In this document: piece after piece, positions 32,091 to 43,385 of the stretch
Layout: the number at the start of each line of letters is the position of its first letter
Numbering within the stretch: position 1 is the stretch's first letter
NCBI RefSeq assembly: GCF_018294505.1
Contig: NC_057807.1
Location: 142,528,461 to 142,592,460 of the forward strand
Origin: Triticum aestivum
Lineage: Eukaryota > Streptophyta > Magnoliopsida > Poales > Poaceae
Direction of reading: 5' to 3'
DNA length: 64,000 nt
Position numbers and translations under genes: made by a program
The notes under the pieces: generated by a model
What the model saw: the letters and a program-made list of their open reading frames with translations, nothing else
Database searches by the model: none
What the model was told of the DNA's origin: nothing

Positions 32091-34606
32091 ACACTCCTCC
32101 ACTAACAAGAGATCTCGTCCCGAGATCTTAGGACCGAGACGGAAGGGAAAGGGATGAGGTGAAACAAGAACTCAAGAGAAGAAGCAAAGAATCGAGAGCA
32201 CTCGAGAAGAAGAGAGGAACGACGAGAATGACGAGAATCGAAAGCTCACGGAATCAGATAGACTATGAAACCACTCCGGTTAGACCGAGATATGAAACGA
32301 ATAAGACTGAAAGGGTTTAGGCAGCACTCCGGCTAAAACATGGAGGAATAGAACACGAGCTTGAGAGGATGGAATGATACTTGATGAAGACATGACACAA
32401 AACCTCCGGAAAGAATTGAAAAAGTTGAATGAAAAGAATGGAGAAGAAAATGACAACTTGTGCCACGAATGAAATTGAAAGCATCTTTAGACGGAAGGTT
32501 TAAGCGGAGTTGTTGAGAAAAATCAACAACGAACAGAATAAGCTAGTTGTGGTCTTATAGGTAACATCTCAAGATCATAAGGTGATAACCGGCCACAAAC
32601 AGAAATGATTGGATAGCTGAGAACAACAAAGAAATGCAAAACTCCACTTCAAAAGAATACGAAGAATTAATTACACTTCGAGACGCGAGAAGAAAAGATA
32701 CTTGAACTCCACCAACAAGAATCTTGATGAGCTCTTGAAGAATGAATTAAATCATGAAGAACCCCCATGAAGAACTACGGTAACAAAAAGGATGATGAGA
32801 TAGAATGAAGGATGAAAGAATAAGATGAGCCTTGCGATGATTTAGATGGAGGTTCCGACGAAATGGCCGAGGAAATTTGAACTCCGGAAAAGAAAATATG
32901 AAAACACTTGGAACTAGAATTTATTCATCACGAATAAACTCCGAAGAAAAGGGATTACTCACTTGGATGAAATAAGAATAAGATTTATTGTATGCTTATC
33001 CTTAATCAAATTAAATTGATGACAAGCAATGGATTTTGCATACTACTTTTTCTTCTTGAAAAGGATTAAGGGGAATGTGGCACAAAACTTGAGAATGTCT
33101 TCACGAACCACCGGTAGGATTGGAAAGAACGAATGAATTAATATTATAATCAAAGAAAAAGAATCTGAAAGAACCACCGTTAGAATTCGGAAATGACTGA
33201 CGAAAGAGAATGAATCACCGGGAAGAATTAGAAGACAAATATGCTTGAGGGGATTTAGATGCAAAAGAACAAAGAGATAATGAGTTGATTAAAGAACACT
33301 TGAACGAAGCACTGGGATAATTGGCTAATGGTAGCTGAAATGTGAGGATAAAGAATTCTTCTGGAACGATGGCCTCCGGTGAAAAGAAACAGAAATCAAC
33401 TCCTGAAATACTCCGGATGGGTAAGAAAAGAATATCTGACAAATGGAATAATTTGCAAGGATAACAAGACATAGAACCATGCGTCCTCGAGAGAATGGGT
33501 AAGATTTAGAGAAACTCTTCTTCGATCTTCAAAGCTGAGAATGACGACGAGAAACACCACCGAAATTACTGAGATATTACTCCGGGAGAATGAAAAGCGA
33601 AGAGGTTGAGGCAACAATGAAAAGAATTTGAAAGCGATCTTGGAGAAGGCATGTGACTAATGAAATTCATTCTTACGTCACACTTGAAAAGAATTTGAGA
33701 ATAACTTCGGGAGAATTAGAAGAGTCAGGTAAGATCCTGGGAAAAGACCTGTGGGTTAGGGCCCACTGAAGAGAAAAATACCGTTGGAAAGGGATGTTGA
33801 ACAGATAGATGATGCACCGGATCAATTGAAATATTTGAATGAGGCGACAACCTCTAATTAATTCGAACACAGACGAATCTCCTGAGATGTCTTGAGCACT
33901 CCGGAAGGATAAACTGGTGAGAGGCGAACGAACAGGGAAAACACTTGATCCAAGGGAAAGAATATGATCAACCTAAAAAAACTTGAATTGAGTGCATGGG
34001 AAAAAGAAAGGGGTGAAGAATGACGAACGAGACGAGAATTCACCAGATGAAATAATTGAGGGAAGACTGAAGAGGCTCTATACGAGTGAAATTGAAGGTC
34101 GAGAGAGTCAGACTCCGGGAAGGAAAAGGGTGGGAGGGCGGGAAAACAAAGGCAACTTGGAAGGGGGAACCGACGAATATCTTGAAGAGAAAACACCGGT
34201 TGAAAGAAAACAAAGGCTTCACACGAGTAGGATGGATACTCGATTATGGACTCTGGCTCCGAGATGAAAAAAGGGGTGGGCGGGTGGGAAAAAGAAAAAC
34301 AAATGAGGATTGAACTTGGCAACGATGAAGAGGCTTGAGTCAACTTGACGAGAAATGCACCGGATAAAAAGAGCTAAGGAACAATGATCGAAAAACCAAA
34401 TGCGTGATCCTAAAGAAAATTTTGAAGGGGAAGAGGAGTAATTCAAAACACCTACGTCAAGATTCGTCACCAGAGCGACGAAGGGGCTGAGGAGTAAAAA
34501 GAATTCCTACTCTCCGATATAACTAGACTCCGAAAACAATTTTCTTCTAGACTCAACAACGGCCAAACTACACGATCAAACAAGGGGGCTCCTATGGTCG
34601 GTCGAG
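32091..34606 (-). other. Non-coding interior of the LARD-type element, purine-rich on plus
   Basis: No protein family is recognised on either strand. The plus strand is strongly purine-rich (gaagaa, gagaat, gatgaa words). About twenty words of the form ctccgg or caccgg followed by a purine tract occur between 32270 and 34360 at irregular 40-130 base spacing. The longest minus frame (33858-34343) has no recognisable motif and is rich in F, S and P as expected from translating the pyrimidine strand. Confidence 0.7.
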
Positions 34607-34618
34607 GCTCTGATACCA
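34607..34618 (-). promoter_or_regulatory. Primer-binding site, tRNA-iMet type
   Basis: Read on minus as TGGTATCAGAGC, the classic plant initiator-tRNA-Met primer site, three bases after the LTR end. It fixes the orientation of the element. Confidence 0.9.
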
Positions 34619-34621
34619 ACT

Positions 34622-37600
34622 TGTCACGCCCAATATGCAATACTATCCTAAAGAGACTCGAAGGACCCACTAAGGATAGAAGCGCATATTGGAGACGCTT
34701 TTGCAAGGTGGATATCATTACATCAACATTACATAATAGTTGGTGATACATACAAGAGGCATAGAATGCCACACGATTACAACATCATCATACATAAGAG
34801 CAACATCCGACTACGGATGAAACACAAACAGAAACTCAAACGACATCCACCCTGCTAGCCCAGGCTGCCGACCTGGAACCTATCCCCTGATCAAAGAAGA
34901 AGCAAAAGAAGAACTCCAAAACAAGCAAACATCGCTCTCGCGTCATGATCAAAGCATAACATGTACCTGCAACTGTTATTGTAGTAATCTGTGAGCCACG
35001 AGGACTCAGCAATCCCATTACCATGGGTATCAAGACTAGCAAAGCTTAATGGGTAAGGAAGGGGTAAAGTGGTGAGGTTGCAGCAGCGACTAAGCATGAT
35101 ATGGTGGCTAACATACGCAAATAAGAGCTAGAAGAGAAGCAAAGGAACGGTCGTGAAGCTAGCAATGATCAAGAGGTGATCCTAAACTCCTACTTACGTC
35201 AAACATAACCCAAAACCGTGTTCACTTCCCGGACTCCGCCAAAAAGAGACCATCATGTCTACACACACGGTTGATGTGTTTTTATTAAGTCAAGTGTCAA
35301 GTTATCTACAACCGGACATTAACAAATTCCCATCTGCCACATAACCGTGGGCACGGCTCTCGAAAGTTTATACCCTATAGGGGTGTCCCAACTTAGCCCA
35401 TCACAAGCTCTCACGGTCAACGAAGGATATTTCTTCTCCCAGGAAGACCCGATCAGTCTCGGAATCCCGGTTTACAAGACATTTCGACAATGGTAAAACA
35501 AGACCAGCAAAGCCGCCCGATGTGCCGACAATCCTGATAGGAGCTGCACATATCTTGTTCTCAGGGCAACACCGGATAGGTCAGCCTACGAGTAAAACAA
35601 GCGTGGCCCCGCAGTCTGCCCGGTTCGGACCAACACTTAGAGAAGCACTGGCCCGGGGGGGGGGGGCTAAAATAAATATGACCCTCGGGTTGGCCGACCC
35701 AAGGGAAAGGTATAGGTGGTGGTGAGGCAAATGGTAAACCTAGGTTGGGCCTTGCTGGAGGAGTTTTATTCAAAGCGAACTGTCAAGGGGGTCCCATAAA
35801 TCACCCAACCGCGTAAGGAACGCAAAATCCGAGAACATAACACCGGTATGACGGAAACTAGGGCGGCAAGGGTGGAACAAAACACCAGGCATAAGGCCGA
35901 GCCTTCCACCCTTTACCAAGTATATAGATGCATTAATTAAATAAGAGATATTGTGATATCCCAACATAATCCTGTCCACAATGGAGCAATCTTCAACTTC
36001 ACCTACAACTAACAACGCTATAAGAGGGGCTGAGCAAAGCGGTAACATTGCCAAGCAATGGTTTGCTAGGAAGGGTGAAAATGTTAGAGGCTGACATGGC
36101 AATTTGGGAGGCTTGAAGAACAAGTGATAGGTAGCACAACATAGCGATAGAACGAAGCGACTAGCGTAGCAATGATAGTAATGAGATCCAAGGTGACGGT
36201 CATCTTGCCTAAAATCCCGCAAGGAAGAAGAACGAGTCCATGAAGAAGATGAAGCCACGAAGACGAACCAAGCGTAGTCGAACGAATCCTCACGATCGCA
36301 ACGAAATGGGAACTATCTAGAAGAAGCACACAACATGGTAAACACACCACACATGAACAAGGAATGATGCTCAACCAAGTATGATGCAATACAATACTAC
36401 ATGAAGCTACTCATGGCAAGAGATGATGCAAACAAGAACAACACATCAAAGCAAGTTTAAATGAGGCCGGAAACAACATATAACAATTCCGGTAAGTCCT
36501 CATATGCAAATTTAGAAATTGGTCCAGAACTGAATAAAGCTTATGTTCAAGTTGTTAAACAGCAAGTTAAGAGGAACCAAGATGATCTACACGAGATTCT
36601 AGTCAAGTTACATATAAAATTCATTTAATTCAGAGCTACGGCCTAGAAGATATGAGGGAAACAAGTTAAGCATGGCATTGATGCAAAATGCATACAAACA
36701 TCAAGCAAACACTCTCAAAACATGGATGCAACAAGGTAACATGAAACTAAATGCAAAACTAAGCAAGTTTCATATAGAGCACACTCAAAACGGAGCAACG
36801 GTTCAACACATACACTCTATACAAGTTTAAAGGACAAGCTGTGCAAAACAGCAACTAGGCATCTTACAAACATCAAAACAATATGCTACGGCACCTCAAC
36901 ATAAGATCAAAAGGCATTGGCATGAAGTACAGGTAAAGCATGACAAAACATGAACACTGAACTATCTCCAGAAAACACTAGAACATGCTCAAAAGGACAT
37001 GGCAAGATTGCAAATTATAACAGTTTCAAACTTAGCAGAAATAACATCAGGTTGCAATGTTTAGAGCTATCAAACAATATTCTACATGAACTTATCATGG
37101 CAAACAAAGGCATGGAATGTTAATAAGAAAGACAAAGAACAAAACTGACTTACTAAACTAATTCTAAAGATCAACAGAAAAGATGGTAGGATCCATGCAA
37201 ACATGGCAAATGATGACATATTCAAACATGGCAGGAACAACAATAAGTAGGCATGTTGGTGAGCTTGTACAACTCACCACAGGGCAATAAATAGCATGAC
37301 AAGATGACCAACAGTAATAATACATGTTTTTGAAGCTAAGAATGGCCAGATTGAGTTCATAGGGTGCATGGATCACTAGCAAATCTCATGGCAAAACTGA
37401 ACTTAATGTTAACAGGCTGACAGCAACATTATTTAGCAATTTTGGAGCATGATTACAACAAGCTACAACAGGCTATAAATGCAACCAGGGGCATGGATGG
37501 ATAGAGCATGACATGTATAACAAAATAATCTTAGTGAACATCTCCAGATTATGCATAGAATGACTTTTAGCAGCAGGTTTACATAGCATCATGATATAGC

Positions 37601-39180
37601 AGATTCAGACTAGCAGAACGGTAACAGCAAGTACCCTACTTCACGAGATCGATGCACTTACTACAAGACTCACAAAAATACATGGATTGCACCATTGTAA
37701 AGATGGCATGATGTAGCACAAAACACATATAGACATCAAGCTCATGCACAAACAAAATGCAATGAAAAAGACAAATCACCAAGTTCTGTTAACAGACAGC
37801 ACTTAACATCATATAGCACTCTTGCAACGATGATTCGGGCATCAAGATGAACTAAAACAAGCATGGCACAATGGAATGGAATGAAGATAATCTCATGATG
37901 AACAATTTGATATATTATACATGCAAAACGGATCTGTGGGCATGTAGATATGGCAAGTCAAATTATGCACCAGAATGTAAAATTTCCAGGACTTAGAAGA
38001 ATTTCGAAGTCAACCTCAGGTTGCACGGAAATCGATGCGGAGGCGGATCTTGCTGGAGTTGTGGCCGAGGAGGTCTCCGGCTAGGTCGAGGACGGCGCGG
38101 GGAGGTGGCCCCGGACCGGATCCGGCCGGCGGCGGGCGCGGTCGGCGGCGAGAGGACGGAGGCGAGGCGAGGTCGCGGCGGCGGCGCGAGGTCCGGCGGC
38201 GGAGCTTCTCCGGCGGGAGGCGGGGCGCAGGGCGCTGGCCGACGGACGGTGGCGATTGGAGGCGCGCTGGGGCGGAGTTCAGCGAGCGGGGCGGCGGCGG
38301 TTTGGGTCGTGCGCGCGGGGGCGCGGGAAGGTGCGGGCGGTGACTGGCGACGCGCCGGCGAGGTTTGGCGGCGCCGGAGCAAACCGGCGGTGGGCGGCGG
38401 CGAGGTCCGAGGCGGCGCTCGGCGGCGGGGAGTACGCGGGGGCGTCGCGGGGCGGCTCGGCCCGACGAGCGAGCGGCGGCAGCGCGCGGGCTCGCGTGGG
38501 CTGGTTCTGGGCCGCGCGATAGTGGGAGGCGGCGGCGACAGGTGGCGACGCGGGATTGGCCGGGGCAACGGCGCTGACGTGTCCGGCGGCGGGGTGGACG
38601 CGTCCGGCGGCAGGAGGAGGAAGAGGCTAGGGTTAGACCGAGAATTTCGGGAGAGGGGGCTAATTTATGGGTAGAGGGAGCTAGGAGAGTCCAAATAAGG
38701 AGCGGTTTTCGCACACACGATCGTGATCGAACGACCGAGAGCATGGAGGGGGTTTGGATGGGCTCAAGGGCCACTTTGGAGGGGTGTTGGGCTGCACACA
38801 AAAGAGGCCTTTACGGTTCCCCGGTTAACCGTTAGAGTATCAAAAGACCTCCAAATGGCACAAAACTTGACAAGCGGTCTACCGGTGGTATACCAAGGCC
38901 GCTTGGCAAACCTCGGTTCATTCCGATAATATTTAACACCCGCACACGACAAGAGACAAAAGGGGGACACCGGAGGAGATAGGAGTGTCGGATTGCAAAA
39001 CAGACAACGGGGAAAATGCTCGGATGCATGAGGCGAACACGTATGCAAAATGAGATGCACATGATGACATGATATGAAATGCGGATGATGACATGGCAAA
39101 GTGCGACACGCAAGCAAATGACATGGCAACAACGGCGAATAACTGTCGGACACCTGGCGCATCGGATTCAGGACGTTACA
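34622..39180 (-). repeat. Complete 5' LTR of the LARD-type element, about 4.56 kb
   Basis: On minus it starts TGTAACGTCCTGAATCCGAT at 39180 and ends GGGCGTGACA at 34622. It contains a CpG-rich block at 37990-38690 just inside a TATA-like word (CATAAATTAG on minus, about 38669-38660) and a ctaaccctagcc leader-like word. A G-run lies at 35648-35667. Frames in the GC block are long on both strands and in several phases, typical of high GC rather than of genes. Confidence 0.8.
38630..38672 (-). promoter_or_regulatory. Putative promoter and transcript start in the LARD-type LTR
   Basis: On minus the order is CATAAATTAG (TATA-like), then about 30 bases later tctaaccctagcctcttcc, followed by a long CpG-rich leader. 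The arrangement resembles cereal promoters with a GC-rich leader. The assignment is inference. Confidence 0.4.
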
Positions 39181-39918
39181 GTTCCCTCGAGCGCGCCTAC
39201 CAGGCCGCGGCGGTCGAGAACTTAAACGGAGAGGGCGCCATCCACCCCTGAGGTCGTTCCAAGAAGAAGAAGCAGCTCCTCCTCAGGAGCGCTCAGGAGG
39301 CTGGGGCGTCTGACGATCGTGCTTCGAACCTAGTGCCCTCTACTGGGGCGCCTTTCCCTTTTGTATAGGAAGGTGTGCCCGACGCCCCTCTTAGGCTAGG
39401 CATGGGGCTCTCCTCTGAAGGGCCTCTGACCTAACCAGCATGACGAGAGAGACGTTCGGGCACCATGTGGAGGCGTGCTTCAACGCACGCTTCCGAGAGC
39501 AGGGCACAGAGCGCGAAGCACCAAGCGCTCAGGAGTTCATCACCAAGGCAATCAGAGAGCTTCAGGAGGCGCGGGCCATGCGCGGTGAGCACCGACCCGC
39601 GTCGCTTAGTGCAGCTACCACCCAGGACATGAGCGGCGAGCTGCGCCTATGCGTCAACATCCCAAGCCTCAATAGGGTTGCTTCTCAGGAGCTCTTCTAG
39701 CTGTCCCATGTCGAAAGGAGTGGGGGTTGCTCCCGTAGCCATCTATGCATGTCGTTCGGCCTGCTGGACATGGCCGCTGGGCACCAACGCTACATGCAGG
39801 GCATTCAGGCGGCTCACGAGGCTAGGCGCTAGGTGATCCTATCGGAGGAGGTGCTGGAACCTCGCGAGCCTCCCGAGCCTCCAGAGCCTCGCGGGACCGT
39901 GGAGCCAGACGGCTCGTG
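39181..39918 (+). pseudogene. Continuation of the second Gypsy element: RT-like remnant
   Basis: 39181-39223 repeats the end of the previous coding part (SLERAYQA). A frame at 39440-39700 reads EACFNARFREQGTEREAPSA, QEFITKAIRELQEARAMRGE and ELRLCVNIPSLNRVASQELF. This lines up with the N-terminal RT segment of the first element (PVKKKVRKQPLEQQQFIAED..., KLRLYIDYTDLNKACSKDRF). The conserved YMDD part does not follow; instead the frame breaks and ends in a proline/glutamate-rich stretch (EPREPPEPPEPRG) with a stop at 39917-39919. It is either a badly decayed RT or a different RT-derived protein. Moderate confidence only. Confidence 0.5.
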
Positions 39919-40257
39919 AGGGCACGTACCTTCAACTACCTTAATACTCCTCCAGCGAGGGTGCCAGGTGACATTTTTGTTTGTTCAATCGAGGGCGCCC
40001 CTTGGCTGCACTGTCCTCGAGTTGTGTGGGCCTGCCCTTGTAGCGTGTATCGTTTTGCGCATCTATCAGAACTGGCCTCACCTCAGCATGATTGCCTGTA
40101 TTACCCTTGTTGTCTCGTTATTCATGGAGTTTCCCAGCGCGGCTTCCGCATGTCGCCAACCAGCATCCTACTCGTCCCGCAATGAGGGCCGCTGGCACGG
40201 CGCCCGTGCTTGGGTCCGTCCCTATAGTGTTGATAAATCAGAGAGACCGAGCTCTGG
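39919..40257. other. Non-coding part of the second Gypsy element
   Basis: A frame with a hydrophobic stretch (LELCGPALVACIVLRIYQNW and ACITLVVSLFMEFPS, about 40000-40140) is open at 39968-40363 but runs into LTR sequence at 40263. Without an upstream start of its own, it is not called a gene. A possible two-segment membrane protein cannot be excluded. Confidence 0.4.
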
Positions 40258-40262
40258 CTCGC

Positions 40263-41784
40263 TGATGATCCACAAGTATAGGGGATCTATCATAGTCCTT
40301 TCGATAAGTAAGAGTGTCGAACCCAACGAGGAGCAGAAGGAAATGACAAGCGGTTTTCAGTAAGGTATTCTCTGCAAGCACTGAAATTGTAGGTAACAGA
40401 TAGTTTTGTGATAGGATAATTTGTAACAGGTAACAAGCAATGAAAGTAAATAAGGTGCAGCAAGGTGGCCCAATCCTTTTTGTAGCAAAGGACAAGCCTG
40501 GAAAATTTCTTATAATGAGAAAAGCGCTTCCGAGGACACATGGGAATTATCGTCAAGCTAGTTTTCATCACGCTCATATGATTCGCGTTCATTACTTTGA
40601 TAATTTGATATGTGGGTGGACCGGTGCTTGGGTGCTGTCCTTTCTTGGACAAGCATCCCACTTATGATTAAGCCCTATTGCAAGCATCCGCAACTACAAA
40701 AGAAGTATTAAGGTAAACCTAACCATAGCATGAAACTAGTGGATCCAAATCAGCCCCTTACGAAGCAACGCATAAACTAGGGTTTAAGCTTCTATCACTC
40801 TAGCAACCCATCATCTACTTATTACTTCCCAATGCCTTCCTCTAGGCCCAAATAATGGTGAGGTGTCATGTAGTCGACGTTCACATAACACCACTAGAGG
40901 AGAGACAACATACATCTCATAAAAATATCGAACGAATACCAAATTCACATGACTACTAATAGCAAGACTCCACCCATGTCCTCAGGAACAAACGTAACTA
41001 GTCACAAAGCATATTCATGTTCATGATCAGAGGAGTATTAATATGCATTAAGGATTTGAACATATGATCTTCCACCAAATAAACCAATTAGCATCAACTA
41101 CAAGGAGTAATCAACACTACTAGCAACCCACAGGTACCAATTTGTGGTTTTGATACAAGATTGGATACAAGAGATGAACTAGGGTTTGAGAGGAGATGGT
41201 GCTGGTGAAGATGTTGATGGAGATTGACCCCCTCCTGATGAGAGAATCGTTGGTGATGACGATGGTGATGATTTCCCCCTCCTAGAGGGAAGTTTCCCCG
41301 GCAGAACAGCTCCGTCGGAGCCGTAGATTGGTTCCGCCAAGGTTCCGCCTCGTGGCGGCGGAGTTTGTTCCTGTAAGCTTGCTTATGATTTTTTCCAGGG
41401 TAAGAGACTTCATATAGCAGAAGATGGGCACCGGAGGGCCACCAGGGGGCCCACAAGGCAGGGGGCATGCCCAGTAGGGGTGGGCGCGCCCCCCACCCTC
41501 TTGGCCAGGGTGTGGTCCCCCTCTGGTACTTTCTTTGCTAAAAATTCTTATTAATTCAAAAAATGACTTTCGTGGAGTTTCAGGACTTTTGGAGCTGTGC
41601 ATAATAGGTTTCCAATATTTGTTCCTTTTCCAGCCCTAAATTCCAGCTGCCGGCATTCTCCCTCTTCATGATAAACCTTGTAAAATAAGAGAGAATAGCC
41701 ATAAGTATTGTGACATAACGTGTAATAACAGCAAATAATGCAATAAATATTGATATAAAAGCATGATGCAAAATGGACGTATCA
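40263..41784 (-). mobile_element. Solo LTR, 1522 bp, with CTCGC target repeat
   Basis: Identical 5-base repeats CTCGC at 40258-40262 and 41785-41789 flank it. On minus it starts TGATACGTCCATTTTGCATC. Same length as the LTR at 18819-20340 and the same order of features, including the GC-rich inverted repeat (about 41440-41520). No interior or primer site, so a solo LTR. Confidence 0.9.
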
Positions 41785-41789
41785 CTCGC

Positions 41790-42677
41790 AGCCTGCCCCG
41801 CGCACGTCACCTCACTAGGTCCTTAGTGCCTTCGCCTTTTTGCGGAAAGATCACTGGCAGGCAGGCGAGCGCGGCTGTGTGCTATGTTTTCTGCCTTCGG
41901 CTAACTTGCAGGGACCTCCGGAGTTGGGACCACAAATTGCGGCCCCTCCAGGGCGCCTCCGTGAGGCCAGCCACCCCTTCTCTTTCCACGTGATTCGCTT
42001 GCACGTTAAAGGGGGGCCCTAGAGCACTGCACCTCCGGGGCTCTTACTGGCCCTCTGGCCTTGACCATGGCATCGCGACCTGGCATAATAGCGGCGGCTG
42101 AGCCTCGCTTGAGGGCCGGACCTAAGGACGTAGGGCACCCAGATGAGCAAGGAAGAAAGGGTCAGCGCGGATCTCACCTAGGAGCGCCGCCGCTGCCAGG
42201 ACACAGCCCGGCGTCAGCTGCCCCCGCAGCGAGAGGTTAACTACAAGATCGTAGAGATAAGTCACCCCGTCCAAACAGATGTGGACTTCATTATCAGCAT
42301 TTCGCCTCCCGCCATCCCGCTCCGGCAGGGATGCTTTCTTTTCGGCCTCTCTGGAGCCGCTTGCGCATCAAGGGGTACCCCTTGAGCACCGCGCGTCAGG
42401 GGCTCTTACCGGACCTCGGGACGCTCACCTCCTGGCCCTGACCACAGCATTGTGACCTGGCATACCAGCGACGGTTGAAGCTTGCCTGAGGACAGAGTCA
42501 TGCCGACGTAGATCACTAAACTATCGTAAGGATGAAAGGAGGGACTGTGCCACAGCAGGAAACACAAGCATGGCATTGAATTGGAATAATAACGACTAAG
42601 AAAAACCATCACAGTTTTTACATACCCCAAGTGGTTCGTCATGATCTCTTGCAGGGATGAAACAAAAAGAATAATTC
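41790..42677. other. Spacer of the second Gypsy element with a direct duplication
   Basis: GC-rich non-coding sequence. About 140-150 bases at 42010-42145 recur at 42372-42520 (words gggctctta, ctggccctgaccac or ctggccttgaccat, gacctggcata, agcggcggctgagcc or agcgacggttgaagc). No gene accepted. Confidence 0.55.
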
Positions 42678-43320
42678 CTAAGGAGGCCACAGCCTCGGTG
42701 GCATCACCGGTGACGCCGGGCTGACACCGCTGCTGAGGTGTGGGCTCGGTGGCTCGTAGCTGATGTCGTCGCTCGAGTCGTGCTCTGAGTTGGCGATACT
42801 GCTGTCGGAGGAACCGCTGACAAGGCCAATCGCAAGTTCGCCACCGGCGGCCTCGCCGCCTCGGCCGCCTCCCCCGGGGCAACATTCTAGGCGCTGACTA
42901 TCCTCACGCAAGACCTTGAAGAGAAATGTCAATGCCCTGTCGTACTCAAAGTGGATGATATGGCCTCCCTCCGGGCGGCAGGGGCAGGCGATCGCGCCCC
43001 ACCCCTGAGTCATGAAGACATCACTGGAGTCGATGACTTCGACTTCTGCCTCCAAAGCCTCGCCGCAACATCCATCATGCTACAGCCACAGTTTGACGGG
43101 CCCTCTCGATGGTCTCTCCCTCGTGAAAGGCCTCGGGAGTCGAATCCATGTGCGCGGCGGCATTGCCGCCCACACCACGAACTCGCGGGTTGTGCCCTCG
43201 GCGTGGGTCCGCTAATGAGGCAGCCCCATGGCCATCGCCTGTCCTCCTCCACGGCCTCGCTCCTCGCGGCGCTAGTCGTAGCTACCGTGCATAGGGTCAT
43301 GCGCGCGTACGAATAGGGGG
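42678..43320 (-). pseudogene. Antisense B3-like ORF of the second Gypsy element
   Basis: On the minus strand, the frame 43055-42678 reads VEVIDSSDVFMTQGWGAIAC, then PEGGHIIHFEYDRALTFLFK, then an acidic/serine tail (SSDSSIANSEHDSSDDISYE). Upstream frames (43320-43056) supply WIRLPRPFTRE and GPVKLWL text, joined by a stop and probably a frameshift. The order (LPRPF, then strand pattern, then GW, GGH, F-E-Y-D) resembles a plant B3 DNA-binding domain. The related frame at 6229-6519 has HGW...GQGHLLHVKF in the same order. Position and orientation relative to gag and protease also match. B3 assignment and any regulatory role are inference. Confidence 0.6.
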
Positions 43321-43385
43321 ACCGGGAAGCCCGGTGGAGCCCGTTCGTGCCAAGGCCGCGTCGTCATAGATTCCGCGGTGGCACT

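Larger units (their letters stand above)
31923..39180 (-). mobile_element. Non-autonomous long-LTR (LARD-type) element, 3' LTR truncated to 168 bp
   Basis: On the minus strand the complete 5' LTR runs 39180 to 34622. A tRNA-iMet primer site follows (34618-34607), then a 2.5-kb interior without pol (34621-32091), a purine-rich tract (ending gtggaggagtgt) and the beginning of a 3' LTR, 32090-31923. That last 168 bases match 39180-39013. LTRs of about 4.5 kb around a short non-coding interior match the description of large retrotransposon derivatives such as barley Sukkula (established knowledge; the family name is a guess). It has no coding capacity for its own mobility. Confidence 0.85.
28883..43385 (+). 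mobile_element. Second Gypsy element with RT-like remnant and antisense B3-like ORF, split by three insertions
   Basis: After removal of the inserted solo LTR (29446-31085), long-LTR element (31923-39180) and solo LTR (40263-41784), the pieces read gag, protease, RT-like remnant, spacer and, on the opposite strand, a B3-like ORF. This is the same plan as in the element at 1-6519, but it is GC-richer and RNase H and integrase are absent. Its LTRs are not visible: the left end is cut by the LTR-like segment ending at 28882, and the right by the LTR starting at 43386. Confidence 0.75.

Noticed and set aside
32091..32140. Primer-binding site right of 32090 for a plus-strand LARD
   Set aside because: No tRNA complement is found there; a clear tRNA-iMet site on minus at 34607-34618 shows the element runs on the minus strand.
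33858..34343. 161-codon minus frame in the LARD interior
   Set aside because: Composition (F, S, P, L) follows the pyrimidine-rich strand; no motif, and the other frames are similarly open.
38016..38801. Long frames (up to 261 codons) on both strands in a GC-rich block
   Set aside because: Frames are open in several phases and both strands at once, rich in R, P, G and A, and lie inside an LTR. High GC explains them.
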